64,000 nt of DNA from Cerasibacillus terrae (GTDB taxonomy: Bacteria > Bacillota > Bacilli > Bacillales > Amphibacillaceae). The position numbers and the translations under genes are program-made. The notes under the pieces were generated by a model that saw only the letters and a program-made list of their open reading frames with translations, had not been told where the DNA came from and made no database searches. Below are positions 9,615-19,082 of the stretch, piece by piece (the first letter of the stretch is position 1; every line of letters begins with the position of its first letter). Where the stretch lies: contig NZ_VDUW01000002.1 in the NCBI RefSeq assembly GCF_008039555.1, positions 124,001 to 188,000 on the forward strand. Reading direction: 5' to 3'.

Positions 9615-10859
9615 ATGATAGAACAACAAACCATGGAAAAATATGCGGAACTGGCCTTGAAAACAGGTGTTAATTTACAAAAAGGGCAAGCCTTAATGAT
9701 TAATGCTCCATTAGAAGGAATGGAATTTACAAAAAAAGTCGTCCGGAAAGCTTGGGAATTAGGGGCGAAAGATGTACATGTTAACTGGGTGGATGATGAA
9801 TTAACATTATTAAAATTTCAACATGCCCCAGAGGAAGTGTTGACAAATTTCCCTGAGTGGAGAGTTCAATTACATAATAGTCTTGCAGAGGAGGGTGGAG
9901 CGGTTCTTCATATCCGTGCAACAAATCCAGATTTATTAAAAGATGTGGACCCGACTCGAATTGCGAAAGCGAATAAAGCATCAGGTGAAGCATTAACGAA
10001 ATTCCGTGAATATACGATGAATGATCGAATTACATGGTCGATTATCTCCATTCCATCAGGTGACTGGGCACAAAAGGTTTTTCCAAACCAATCAAAAGAA
10101 GAAGCAGTCCAAAGTCTTTGGGATGCTATTGTTAAAATTGTTCGTGTTGATCAAGATAATCCAATTGCAGCTTGGGAAAAACATAATGAAACATTGAAAA
10201 AGGCTCATCAAGTATTAAATCAGAAAAAATATAAAAAATTAATTTTTAAAGCACCAGGGACAAATTTAGAAATGGAACTTCCAGAAGGCCATATTTGGAA
10301 AGGTGGTTCTGCTGTATCAACACAAGGAATTACGTTTAACCCAAATATGCCGACAGAAGAAGTTTTCACGATGCCACATAAATATGGTGTCAATGGTACT
10401 GTATCTAGTACGAAACCACTCAATTATGGTGGTAGCTTAATTGACAATTTCAGTCTAACTTTTAAAGATGGAAAAGTAGTTGACTTTAAAGCGGAACAAG
10501 GAGAAGAAACTTTAAAACATTTATTAGAGACAGATGAAGGGGCAACACGCCTAGGAGAAGTTGCACTTGTTCCACATGAATCCCCAATTTCTCAATCAGG
10601 CTTAATATTCTATAACACATTATTTGATGAAAATGCATCTTGTCATATTGCATTAGGAAAAGCATATCCGACGAACTTAGAAGGTGGCTCTGATATGAAT
10701 AAAGAAGAGCTTGATCAGCATGGTGCAAATGATAGTCTGACACATGTTGACTTTATGATTGGATCAGATAAATTAGATATTGATGGAGTGCTTCATGATG
10801 GTACAACAGAAGCAGTTTTCCGTAGTGGAGCATGGGCGATTAACATTAATGTTGAGTGA
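9615..10859 (+). CDS. ampS: Aminopeptidase, M29 family (AmpS/thermophilic type)
   Basis: The 414-residue protein is a full-length M29 metallo-aminopeptidase. Visible family features include KANKASGEALTKFREYTM, WSIISIPSGDWA, and the metal-ligand region near the C-terminal third (VALVPHESPISQSGLIFYNT, then CHIALGKAY and the late HVDFMIGS). These contribute the Glu/His/Asp ligands for two divalent metal ions. It removes N-terminal amino acids from peptides in the cytoplasm. The start follows TATGGAGGGATT, and a strong terminator follows. It stands alone downstream of tandem array 1. Confidence 0.92.
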   Translation: MIEQQTMEKYAELALKTGVNLQKGQALMINAPLEGMEFTKKVVRKAWELGAKDVHVNWVDDELTLLKFQHAPEEVLTNFPEWRVQLHNSLAEEGGAVLHIRATNPDLLKDVDPTRIAKANKASGEALTKFREYTMNDRITWSIISIPSGDWAQKVFPNQSKEEAVQSLWDAIVKIVRVDQDNPIAAWEKHNETLKKAHQVLNQKKYKKLIFKAPGTNLEMELPEGHIWKGGSAVSTQGITFNPNMPTEEVFTMPHKYGVNGTVSSTKPLNYGGSLIDNFSLTFKDGKVVDFKAEQGEETLKHLLETDEGATRLGEVALVPHESPISQSGLIFYNTLFDENASCHIALGKAYPTNLEGGSDMNKEELDQHGANDSLTHVDFMIGSDKLDIDGVLHDGTTEAVFRSGAWAININVE

Positions 10860-10874
10860 CAATATAGTTGTTTA

Positions 10875-10924
10875 AAAAACACACGTTATCGATTACAATT
10901 AAAGTAATCGAACGTGTGTTTTTA
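10875..10924 (+). terminator. Intrinsic terminator of ampS
   Basis: A long stem (ACACACGTT-A-TCGATTAC against GTAATCGA-ACGTGTGT) with a 7-base loop is followed by TTTTT. It is one of the strongest hairpins in the window. Confidence 0.88.
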
Positions 10925-10981
10925 ATGCAGGGAATAATATGTAAAATAGAAAATAAAAAAACTTTATTCAGGAGTGGGAAG

Positions 10982-11456
10982 ATGAGAAATATCTCGATAT
11001 TGATTGCTGATGATGAATAATAAGGCTACTAAACTTGGATTGAATGACACACACTTTACTAATCCAGAAGGCCTCCATAATAAAAAGCAATATACGACAG
11101 CTTCTGACATGGCCAAGCTTTTAGATTATGCATTAGATAATGGTCATTTTAAAGCGATTTTTACAAAAGAGACATTTCAGACAACGTTAACTAAGGATCA
11201 TCCTGATGGAATCTTGCTAGAATCAACTGTGCTTTCGTCTCTTAATAAAGAAGAACAAGATGGCTTTGAAATTATTGGGGGGAAATCTGGTACAACATAT
11301 GATGCAGGGCAATGCTGGGCAACACTTGGGTTGGTGGATGAACGTGAATATATAAGTATTGTTAAGGGGGCTCCTTTAGAAGATATTAGTCATCCAGATA
11401 AAGCACAAATAGCGGATACGCTGAAGCTGTATACAAAGATTAAAACTTGCGAATAG
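10982..11456 (+). pseudogene. Remnant of a D-alanyl-D-alanine carboxypeptidase (S11, DacA/DacF-like)
   Basis: A good ribosome binding site (AGGAGTGGG) precedes ATG at 10982, but that frame stops after 12 codons (MRNISILIADDE). A second frame, open from a TTG at 11004 to 11456, encodes about 150 residues typical of the C-terminal part of the catalytic domain of S11 penicillin-binding proteins: NNKATKLGLNDTHFTNPEGL and the GGKSGTTYDAG box, equivalent to KTG. The SxxK and SxN active-site motifs and any signal peptide are missing. A deletion with frameshift between the start and the middle of the gene is the simplest explanation. A catalytically active product is very unlikely. Confidence 0.75.
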
Positions 11457-11536
11457 GGAAATCTATTTAACATAAAACCGGGTTTACAGGGGATTTCTGG
11501 TCAAACCTTATCTAAAGCAACATTGAGATTTTTTTT

Positions 11537-11555
11537 AATTGAAGTTTCACTTTAT
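11537..11555 (+). repeat. Short tail fragment of the intergenic repeat
   Basis: ATTGAAGTTTCACTTTAT equals the last 18 bases of the repeat. The rest is absent. It may be a decay remnant. Confidence 0.4.
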
Positions 11556-11630
11556 TGTTACTCTATAATTAAATAAATTTAAACGATGCTGGGGCATAAG
11601 TTGAAATTTAATTGAATTTAGATAAAATCC

Positions 11631-11679
11631 TAAAAAAAACCGTATGAAATCAATGTTTTTTAAACTAGATTTCATACGG
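11631..11679 (-). terminator. Intrinsic terminator of recQ
   Basis: CCGTATGAAATC and GATTTCATACGG form a perfect 12-bp stem. On the minus strand it is followed by a run of eight T, just beyond the recQ stop codon. Confidence 0.88.
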
Positions 11680-11718
11680 TTATTCATTTTAAAAGTGTTT
11701 TGTCCAGTCTCTTTTTAA

Positions 11719-13863
11719 TTATGCTAAATCATTCTTCACTAATACAGCTTTGATTTTCGTATAGCTATATTCTTCATCTATTGCTTCTTTTAGTGCTTTT
11801 AATTTTGGTTCATCTATTTCTTTCCGTGCCCTCAGAATTGTCTCCTCTTCCTGTTTATTAAAGAAAATCTCCCAAACAATGGTATAGCCTTCTTTATATG
11901 CTTTAAATAAATGATTTTCAATTGTCTGCGGTGAAAGGTCGCGCATTATTGATATTTCTTTAATCATTTTTCCTGATTGGAATAGCTCATAGCTAATTAA
12001 ATGGCTTGGTCTTGTGTCAGCAGTTTTTTGTTTTCGTACAACTGTCTCGGGTTGGGAAATGGAAATCTTTCCTTTTTTATTCGGATGTTCTTCTTGCCAA
12101 TTCTGAAGTACTTTTAGAAATGCCTCCCCATATTGATCATATTTTCTTTCACCAACACCTTTGATATTTAAAAGGCTTTCTTTTGTCATAGGCAGATAGC
12201 GAGCCATGTCCTTTAATGTGGCATCAGAAAAAATGACATATGGAGGTACTGCTTTTTCTACAGCAATTTTTTTACGTAAATGACGCAATTCCTCAAATAA
12301 ATCCCCATAATAATCGGATACTTCTCCTGTTGGAATTGGTGCAAGAAACATCGTGACTTGACGTTTCCCTTTTAAAACATCTACAGATTGTTGATTTAAT
12401 TTTAAAGTTGGATATTTGCCACCTTCTGTAGAAAGTAAATCTTCTGCAATTAAGAAATGAATTCGTTCTGTCAATTCCTTTTCTGTATAGTTAGATAATA
12501 AGCCATATGTAGATAAAGAGCGGAATCCAAGTTCACGAACCTTTTTATCATTCGATCCCTTCAAAACCTTCGCGGTAAGCGTGATACCGTATCGTTCATT
12601 CATTCTTTTCACACAGGATAAAATCATTTGTGCTTCCTCTGTAATATCTACCTTTTCTTTACGATCTGTACAATTACTACATTGTCCACAATTATCTATT
12701 GGTCCTTTATCTTTAAAATAATCCAGAATAAATGTTGCCAAACAACTATGTGTATGACAATAGTTAATCATTGCTTGTAAATTTTGGTATTCTTGCTGTT
12801 TAGCATTGTCATCCATTTGCGACTGTTCGATAAAGAATTTCTGCAATTGTATGTCTTGTGGAGAGAATAACAAAATACAATCACTTGGTTCTCCATCTCT
12901 TCCTGCACGACCTGCTTCTTGATAATACGATTCAATAGTCATTGGCATGGCATAATGGATTACAAAACGAACGTTTGATTTATCTATCCCCATCCCAAAT
13001 GCATTAGTTGCAATCATAATGTTTATTTCATCATGTACAAAGGCGGTTTGTGCACGTTTGCGCTCCATTTCTGATAGGCCTGCATGGTATTTGGCAACAG
13101 AAAAACCACGATTTTCAAATAAAGTATAGAGCCCGTCCACTTGTTTTCTAGTTGCTGCATATATGATTCCTGATTCTTGGGAACGTTTCTCTAAAAAGCT
13201 TTGAAGAAATGATCGTTTATCCTTTCCCTTTATGACATGAAAAGAAAGATTGTCACGCTTAAATCCTGTATTGATAATATGTTGTTCGTGAACATCTAAT
13301 AAGGATTGAATATCCTTAATTACCTGTTCTGTAGCAGTTGCTGTTAAAGCGATAAAAGCAGGAATGTTCTTCAATCGTTTTAAGCTAGGAACAATGGACC
13401 GATAGCTTGGACGGAAATCATGTCCCCATTGTGAAATACAATGTGCTTCATCAAAAGCAACGAAAGCAATCGGAATGGTTTTAATCGTGTTTATAAACCA
13501 AGCTGAATCAAATCGTTCTGGTGCGACATATAAAAATTTATATCGTCTATTTTTTAAATCGAAAAGACGCTTCTTCTGTTCTTCGGTAGAAAGAGAACTA
13601 TTTATGTAAGTTGCTGGAATCCCTAAGGCAATAAGGGAATCAACTTGGTCTTTCATCAATGAAATTAATGGAGAGATAATAATTGCGGTTCCTTCCATAA
13701 TGAGTCCAGGGATTTGGTAGCATAAGGATTTTCCACCACCGGTAGGCATAATAGCCAATGTGTTGTTCATTTCTAAGACAAGGTCAATTACTTTCTTTTG
13801 CCCAGGACGAAAAGATGGATAACCGAAATAGGTTTGTAAAATACTTTCTGGTTTACCGAGCAT
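11719..13863 (-). CDS. recQ: ATP-dependent DNA helicase RecQ, long form with C-terminal HTH
   Basis: The 714-residue superfamily 2 helicase has Walker A TGGGKS (41-46), DEAH box (138-141), and helicase C-terminal motifs including YYQEAGRAGRDG. A RecQ zinc-binding cysteine set is visible (YCHTHSC, then CGQCSNC), followed by an RQC winged helix, an HRDC domain (about 510-595) and a C-terminal HTH_40-like segment (about 625-680). It unwinds DNA 3' to 5' in recombination repair. It is longer than the roughly 590-residue RecQ of B. subtilis because of the HTH extension. The start follows AGGAGAAAGGAAG. Confidence 0.95.
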   Translation of the reverse strand: MLGKPESILQTYFGYPSFRPGQKKVIDLVLEMNNTLAIMPTGGGKSLCYQIPGLIMEGTAIIISPLISLMKDQVDSLIALGIPATYINSSLSTEEQKKRLFDLKNRRYKFLYVAPERFDSAWFINTIKTIPIAFVAFDEAHCISQWGHDFRPSYRSIVPSLKRLKNIPAFIALTATATEQVIKDIQSLLDVHEQHIINTGFKRDNLSFHVIKGKDKRSFLQSFLEKRSQESGIIYAATRKQVDGLYTLFENRGFSVAKYHAGLSEMERKRAQTAFVHDEINIMIATNAFGMGIDKSNVRFVIHYAMPMTIESYYQEAGRAGRDGEPSDCILLFSPQDIQLQKFFIEQSQMDDNAKQQEYQNLQAMINYCHTHSCLATFILDYFKDKGPIDNCGQCSNCTDRKEKVDITEEAQMILSCVKRMNERYGITLTAKVLKGSNDKKVRELGFRSLSTYGLLSNYTEKELTERIHFLIAEDLLSTEGGKYPTLKLNQQSVDVLKGKRQVTMFLAPIPTGEVSDYYGDLFEELRHLRKKIAVEKAVPPYVIFSDATLKDMARYLPMTKESLLNIKGVGERKYDQYGEAFLKVLQNWQEEHPNKKGKISISQPETVVRKQKTADTRPSHLISYELFQSGKMIKEISIMRDLSPQTIENHLFKAYKEGYTIVWEIFFNKQEEETILRARKEIDEPKLKALKEAIDEEYSYTKIKAVLVKNDLA

Positions 13864-14152
13864 GTAAATCTTCCTTTCTCCTATAACTCATCCTACCATA
13901 TTTTTTCATGGGAAGATGTATGAAAAATAAAAGGGATTTATATTTTTTCACCATCTATCCATACTAAAATACCGACAAATAAGATAGTGATTATAAAAAT
14001 ATTTTCTTTTTTATTGAATTTGAATCGCGTTATTTTACTTTTCTTTAGAATAAAGATTGATACAGCAACATTGTGAGAATGAAAAAAACAGGAGATACAT
14101 ATATTTAAGGTTCGTTTGTAAAAAACAAATCATTTCATTTCAGATTTAACTG

Positions 14153-14181
14153 TTTACTTTTTCGTAAATCGCATATACAAT
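14153..14181 (+). promoter_or_regulatory. Candidate sigma-A promoter of the antiporter gene
   Basis: TTTACT (14153-14158) and TACAAT (14176-14181) lie 17 bases apart in the otherwise featureless AT-rich gap between the divergent recQ and antiporter genes. Confidence 0.4.
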
Positions 14182-14246
14182 GTCCTTATATTTTGAATCC
14201 GAAACAGGAAATAAAACCAAATGATGGGAATTAAAAGGGGGAAAAA

Positions 14247-16097
14247 ATGAACTTATCACTGCTATTTGAAATTATGTTAATTGGTCTTTTAGGGATTGGT
14301 TCACAATGGGTGGCATGGCGTTATCGGATGCCTGCAATTGTTGTCATGTCTGTAACAGGACTAATCATCGGCCCAATATTCGGTTGGATTAATCCTCAAG
14401 AAGACTTTGGAGATTTATATAATCCGATTATATCTGTTGCTGTTGCGATTATCCTTTTTGAAGGAAGTCTGAATTTACGTTTTAAAGAACTGAGTGATTT
14501 AGGAAAACCAGTATTTCGTATTTCAACCATTGGAGCATTTATTGCCTGGATTCTCGGTTCACTAACCGCACATTATATTGCAGGACTTTCTTGGGCAGTT
14601 GCTTTTGTTATAGGTGGTTTATTTATTGTAACAGGGCCAACCGTCATCATGCCACTATTAAGGCAGTCTAAATTAAAGCCTCGTCCGGCTAAGATTTTAA
14701 AGTGGGAAGGAATTATTGTTGACCCAATCGGTGCATTGTTAGCTGTATTTGCTTTTGAGATTATTGCTTTTCTAACTTCTGATAACCCAAGCGGAGAAAA
14801 ATTACTAATTTTCTTTGCTGCATCGGTTTTTGCCGCTATTTTTGGTTGGGCATGTGGAAAGGGTATTGGTTATGTGTTCGAAAGAGGGTATATCCCCGAG
14901 TTCTTGAAATCCCCAGCTGTGTTCATTGTCGTTATTTTATGTTTTACGATACCAGATGAAATTGTTCATGAAACAGGACTTTTATCTGTAACGGCAATGG
15001 GACTTACACTAGCAAATATGGGAATCAGCTCTGTTATAGAGATGAGACATTTCAAGGAAAACATGTCTATTTTGCTAATCTCAGCAATCTTCATTATGTT
15101 AACTGCGTCATTGCAGATGGAGACATTGCTACAAATCTTTAGCCCGAATATTATCGGATATGTATTATTAATGATGTTTGCTGTTCGTCCGTTATCCATC
15201 TTTTTGTCAACGATTGGTACGAATTTAACATTAAATGAAAAATTATTAGTCGGATGGATAGCACCTAGAGGTATTGTTGCATTGACTGTGTCGAGTTATT
15301 TCGCAGGTATTCTTCTGGAAGCAGGCTATGAAGATGCAACATTGTTAACGACTTTAACATTTGGTCTCGTGTTTTTTACCGTGTTAGCACATGGATTTAC
15401 AATTGGACCATTGGCGAAAAAATTACATTTATCTATGGAAGGTCGTCCTGGTACGTTAATTGTTGGAAGCAATCGCTTTACTGTTGAGTTTGCTAAAACA
15501 TTGATGAAAGCTGAAACTCCGGTTATTATTGTAGATTCTTCATGGAGAAAACTTCGCCTTGCTCGTGAAGCGGGTATTCCATTTTATCATGGAGAAATGC
15601 TATCCGAACAAACAGAATATCATTTAGATACGATGCCATACGATTATTTAATCGCAGCATCTGATGATCCATTTTATAATTCATTAATCTGTACAACATT
15701 TATGCCAGAATATGGACGGACCAATGTCTTTAAATTAAGTCCATATGATCAGATGAACATTAATTCTACAGGTGAAATTGTTCCAAAAGTTGCTGGTCGA
15801 GTCTTATTTAAAGAAGAAGTAACAATGACCGGCTTAAATGATATGTTGCGAAGAGGATTTGTTTTCCGCCATACTGCAATTACAGAACAATTTAGATTTA
15901 AACATTATGTAAAGGAAAAAGATAATGACACAATTTTCCTATATCTCATTAAACCGTCTGGACAGATTAAATACTTTACCGAAGATTTAAAAGTAGCACC
16001 AGAGGTAGGAGATATTATTGTAAGTATTACGCCACCAACGAAAGAACAGGCAAAGATACAAGCGAAAATCGAACAGACGAAGAATGGGAAGAAGTAG
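14247..16097 (+). CDS. CPA1-type cation/proton antiporter with C-terminal TrkA/RCK-like domain
   Basis: The 616-residue protein has about 12 hydrophobic helices over the first 390 residues. LFEGSLNLRF, GGLFIVTGPTVIMPLLRQS and LKWEGIIVDPIGALLAVFAFE are typical of NhaP-like antiporters; the Glu/Asp-Pro of the last segment lies in the ion pathway. A cytoplasmic region follows with a Rossmann-like RCK_N start (GTLIVGSNRFTVEFAKTL) and a TrkA-C-like end. It probably exchanges Na+ or K+ for protons under nucleotide or redox control. Ion specificity cannot be read from the sequence. The ribosome binding site is AAAAGGGGG. Confidence 0.85.
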   Translation: MNLSLLFEIMLIGLLGIGSQWVAWRYRMPAIVVMSVTGLIIGPIFGWINPQEDFGDLYNPIISVAVAIILFEGSLNLRFKELSDLGKPVFRISTIGAFIAWILGSLTAHYIAGLSWAVAFVIGGLFIVTGPTVIMPLLRQSKLKPRPAKILKWEGIIVDPIGALLAVFAFEIIAFLTSDNPSGEKLLIFFAASVFAAIFGWACGKGIGYVFERGYIPEFLKSPAVFIVVILCFTIPDEIVHETGLLSVTAMGLTLANMGISSVIEMRHFKENMSILLISAIFIMLTASLQMETLLQIFSPNIIGYVLLMMFAVRPLSIFLSTIGTNLTLNEKLLVGWIAPRGIVALTVSSYFAGILLEAGYEDATLLTTLTFGLVFFTVLAHGFTIGPLAKKLHLSMEGRPGTLIVGSNRFTVEFAKTLMKAETPVIIVDSSWRKLRLAREAGIPFYHGEMLSEQTEYHLDTMPYDYLIAASDDPFYNSLICTTFMPEYGRTNVFKLSPYDQMNINSTGEIVPKVAGRVLFKEEVTMTGLNDMLRRGFVFRHTAITEQFRFKHYVKEKDNDTIFLYLIKPSGQIKYFTEDLKVAPEVGDIIVSITPPTKEQAKIQAKIEQTKNGKK

Positions 16098-16176
16098 TTA
16101 AAGTTGCTTTATACTGAAATCTAGTGAAAAGATATTTATTACTAGGAGATTTACACGAAGATTTTTATAAAAAAAC

Positions 16177-16214
16177 ATAAGGCCCACAAGCGAAAAATGA
16201 GCTATGGGCCTTAT
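16177..16214. terminator. Hairpin in the convergent antiporter/SE1832 gap
   Basis: ATAAGGCCCA pairs with TGGGCCTTAT; inner AGC/GCT extends it. The T-run is better on the minus strand (TTTTTTTA), so it may end leftward transcripts that cross tandem array 2 as well as those of the antiporter. Confidence 0.6.
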
Positions 16215-16346
16215 TACATGTGTATGAGCATGAATGGGATTAACTTAGTAGCGTTTTAGCAATATCCTATTGAAAAAAAGAAGGCATATTGCCCCTCACA
16301 ACTAGCTTTCTAAATTCAGGCTCATTCTCAAACTTTATAGCTTTTC

Positions 16347-16785
16347 GGTCACTAATCCGAATTTCCAGATTTGGTATCCCGATTTCGTGTACTAAGCATG
16401 ATATCGGTCACTAATCCGGATTTGGTATCCCGATTTCGTGTACTAAGGAGAATATCGGTCACTAATCCAGATTTGGTATCCCGATTTCGTGTACTAAGGA
16501 GAATATCGGTCACTAATCCAGATTTGGTTTCCCGATTATGTGTACAAAGCAGAATATCGATCACTAATCCAGATTTGGTATCCCGATTATGTGTACTAAG
16601 CAGAATATCGGTCACTAATCCTAATTTGGTAGCCCGATTTTGTGTACTAAGGAGAATATACGTCACTAATCCAGATTTGGTATCCCGATTTCGTGTACTA
16701 AGCAGAATATCGGTCACTAATCCTAATTTGGTAGCCTGATTTCGTGTACTAAATAGAATTCCGATCACTGAAAATTCTAAAGTTA
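16347..16785. repeat. Tandem array 2, 51-bp unit anchored by GGTCAC, eight units
   Basis: Unit starts (GGTCAC or one-base variants) occur at 16347, 16406, 16457, 16508, 16559, 16610, 16661, 16712 and 16763. All spacings are 51 except the first (59, an 8-base insertion). The core reads GGTCACTAATCC, then TTTGGTATCCCGATT, then GTGTACTAAG. Because 51 is divisible by three, long frames open on both strands (17-residue repeats), but neither has a ribosome binding site. Confidence 0.9.
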
Positions 16786-16837
16786 GCATAAAATAGATGC
16801 TGACTTTGGAAATATAGAAAACTCATGCGTATCTTTC

Positions 16838-17032
16838 TTATTGATCCAATTGATCCAATTGTTCCATTTGTTCATATACTTCAGCAATTTCCTTTTCGAT
16901 TCGAATTAACTGTTCTTCCGCTGAAGAAACTCGTCCTTTTACATATTCTAATTTATCCATATCACTTTGAATACGTGCATAATCTGCTTTTAAATTCGTT
17001 AGCTCATCTTGTAATTCCTTTTTCGTTTTCAT
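16838..17032 (-). CDS. SE1832 family small coiled-coil protein, 64 aa
   Basis: The protein MKTKKELQDELTNLKADYAR... is almost entirely charged heptad-like sequence (coiled coil from about residue 4 to 60). It resembles the SE1832 family of about 60-residue Firmicutes proteins of unknown function (KADYARIQSDMDKLE core). AAAGGGTGG lies five bases before the ATG. It stands alone, divergent from pgcA. The function is unknown; the family call is from memory of the pattern. Confidence 0.75.
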   Translation of the reverse strand: MKTKKELQDELTNLKADYARIQSDMDKLEYVKGRVSSAEEQLIRIEKEIAEVYEQMEQLDQLDQ

Positions 17033-17177
17033 TCATTCCACCCTTTCTAGCTATCAGTTTAGCAAGTAAAAAGAATAACTGCAATGGGTTTACTAGTGTG
17101 AAAACCGTAACTGTTAGTATATTTTGAGAAAATATGTTAAAATTTGAGCATATTATAGACGCTGGGGGAAACTTGGC

Positions 17178-18920
17178 ATGAATATTTGGAAAAAGGCCTA
17201 TGAAAAATGGATAGGCAATGAACAACTTCACCCACCTTTAAAAAAGGAATTACAATCCATTCAATACAATGAAGAGAAATTACAGGAATTATTTCATAAA
17301 GATTTAACATTTGGTACAGGTGGTATTCGTGGAGTCGTTGGAGCAGGAACCAATCGTTTAAATATATATACAATCCGAAAGGTTATCCACGGATTAGCAC
17401 ATTATTTATTGGCTAACTGTGTGAATGTAAAAGATCGTGGTGTTGTTATAGCTTATGATAATCGATATATGTCAAAGGAATTCGCCATAGAGACAGCTAA
17501 AACACTTGGTGTATTTGGTATAAAAACATACGTATTTACATCCATTCGCCCAACACCATTATTATCCTATGCTGTTCGATATTTTGGTACGGTTGCAGGT
17601 GTGATGATTACTGCAAGTCATAATCCACCAGAGTATAATGGTTTGAAGGTTTATAATGAAGATGGTGGACAACTAATTCCAGAAGAGGCAAATGAAGTAA
17701 TGCAAGAAATTCAAAAACTTGATAATGAATTAAAAGTCCCTATTCTTTCAGAAATAGAATTGGAAGAAAAAGAATTATTGATTTGGGTAGAAAATGAAGT
17801 AGATGATGCTTATTTACAAGAATTTGTTCAAATAACAAGGCAACCAAATGATGTATTCCAAACGAAAAGGGATTTAAAGATTGTCTTTACCCCACTACAT
17901 GGGACAGCATATGATTTAGTAAGGCGTGGTCTCGATGTTTTTCATTTTCCAGAGGTCCATGTTGTAGAAGAACAAATCATTTCTGATCCGGAATTTAAAA
18001 CGGTTGAATCACCGAATCCAGAAGAACATCAAGCATTTCAGTTAGCAATGGAAAAGGGATATAAAGTGGATGCTGATATTTTATTAGCAACAGATCCAGA
18101 CGCAGATCGTTTAGGGGTAGCAGTAAAAAACAAAGCAGGAACATATACAGTTTTAACTGGAAACCAACTAGGTTGTCTGTTTATTGATTATATTTTAACC
18201 CATACAGATCCTATATTTTTAAAAAACGGACGCATTTTAAAAACAATCGTGACCACGGAACTTGCAACCTCTGTTGCGGAATCGTATGGTGTAGAAGTAG
18301 TCAATACGTTAACAGGATTTAAATATATAGCTGATGAAATCCGTCAATATGATGAAACTGGTGAAACATATTTATTCGGCTTTGAAGAAAGTTACGGCTA
18401 TTTATTTAGTGGATTTGTTCGAGATAAAGATGCCATCCAAGCAGCTGTTATGGCCTGTGAAATGGCGGAGTTTTGGAAAAGACAAGGGAAAACATTATTA
18501 GATGTATTAGAAGATTTATATGAAAAACATAGGTTCCATGTAGAAGACATGACATCAATCACATTAGAGGGTGTAAGTGGTACGAAGCAGATTGAAGCAA
18601 TCATGAATGATGTGCGAGATAATCCGTTTACAGAAATTGCCTCTCTTCAAGTGGAGAAAATAGAAGATTATCTAGTGGGTGAGCGAAAGATACTCCCAGA
18701 AGAAAGACAAGAAACATTGGATTTGCCAAAAGAAAATACGATTAAATATATATTAGAAAATAATAATTGGCTATGTTTACGTCCATCAGGAACAGAACCA
18801 AAAATAAAATGTTACTATGGTGTCAGCGGAAAAAGTAAAGAAGAAAGTAAAATAAGATTAACTTCTTTAAAAGGCGCAATTGAGCAACGATTTGATCAGA
18901 TTTTAAAGAATATCAAATAG
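17178..18920 (+). CDS. pgcA: Alpha-phosphoglucomutase (phosphohexomutase family)
   Basis: The 580-residue protein has all four phosphohexomutase signatures: the phosphoserine loop TASHNPPEYNGLKVY (about residue 143), the metal loop TDPDADRLGV (about 305), the sugar-binding FGFEESYGY (about 400) and the phosphate-binding RPSGTEPKIK near the C-terminus. It interconverts glucose 1-phosphate and glucose 6-phosphate, supplying UDP-glucose for glycolipid and teichoic-acid glucosylation in Bacillus. FGTGGIRG near residue 45 is the expected N-terminal motif. The ribosome binding site is CTGGGGGAAA. It stands alone; the next element is the Mn-riboswitch promoter. Confidence 0.94.
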   Translation: MNIWKKAYEKWIGNEQLHPPLKKELQSIQYNEEKLQELFHKDLTFGTGGIRGVVGAGTNRLNIYTIRKVIHGLAHYLLANCVNVKDRGVVIAYDNRYMSKEFAIETAKTLGVFGIKTYVFTSIRPTPLLSYAVRYFGTVAGVMITASHNPPEYNGLKVYNEDGGQLIPEEANEVMQEIQKLDNELKVPILSEIELEEKELLIWVENEVDDAYLQEFVQITRQPNDVFQTKRDLKIVFTPLHGTAYDLVRRGLDVFHFPEVHVVEEQIISDPEFKTVESPNPEEHQAFQLAMEKGYKVDADILLATDPDADRLGVAVKNKAGTYTVLTGNQLGCLFIDYILTHTDPIFLKNGRILKTIVTTELATSVAESYGVEVVNTLTGFKYIADEIRQYDETGETYLFGFEESYGYLFSGFVRDKDAIQAAVMACEMAEFWKRQGKTLLDVLEDLYEKHRFHVEDMTSITLEGVSGTKQIEAIMNDVRDNPFTEIASLQVEKIEDYLVGERKILPEERQETLDLPKENTIKYILENNNWLCLRPSGTEPKIKCYYGVSGKSKEESKIRLTSLKGAIEQRFDQILKNIK

Positions 18921-18948
18921 ATGAAATGATGTATTTTTTGTATAACTA

Positions 18949-18982
18949 TTGACATTTATTGAAAAAGCATGTTTAATATAAT
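18949..18982 (+). promoter_or_regulatory. Promoter of the manganese-riboswitch/TerC transcript
   Basis: TTGACA at 18949-18954 is a perfect -35. TTTAAT at 18972-18977 gives a 17-base spacer; a perfect TATAAT at 18977-18982 gives 22. The riboswitch begins a few bases after the expected start point. Confidence 0.6.
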
Positions 18983-18996
18983 TAAGTGAATAGCAT

Positions 18997-19082
18997 TCCT
19001 AAAGGGGAGTAGCTGTACAGTTTAAGTCGTCATTACGAGGATATTTCTCCGGCTTGAGCTGGCAATGAACGTTGTTAGCGAG
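18997..19082 (+). promoter_or_regulatory. yybP-ykoY manganese riboswitch
   Basis: The conserved features of this class appear in order: AAAGGGGAGTAGC at the 5' side, GTCGTCATTACGAGG, a CCGGCTTGAGCTGG paired arm, AATGAACGTTG and the 3' closing segment TTAGCGAGACC. The class binds Mn2+ and switches on Mn-exporter genes when Mn is high. The gene downstream is a TerC-family exporter, the most common partner. The expression platform is the pair of terminator hairpins that begins at its 3' end. Confidence 0.92.

Noticed and set aside
16352-16789. Long minus-strand and plus-strand ORFs made of 17-residue repeats
   Set aside because: They result from a 51-bp tandem array; no ribosome binding site and both strands open equally.
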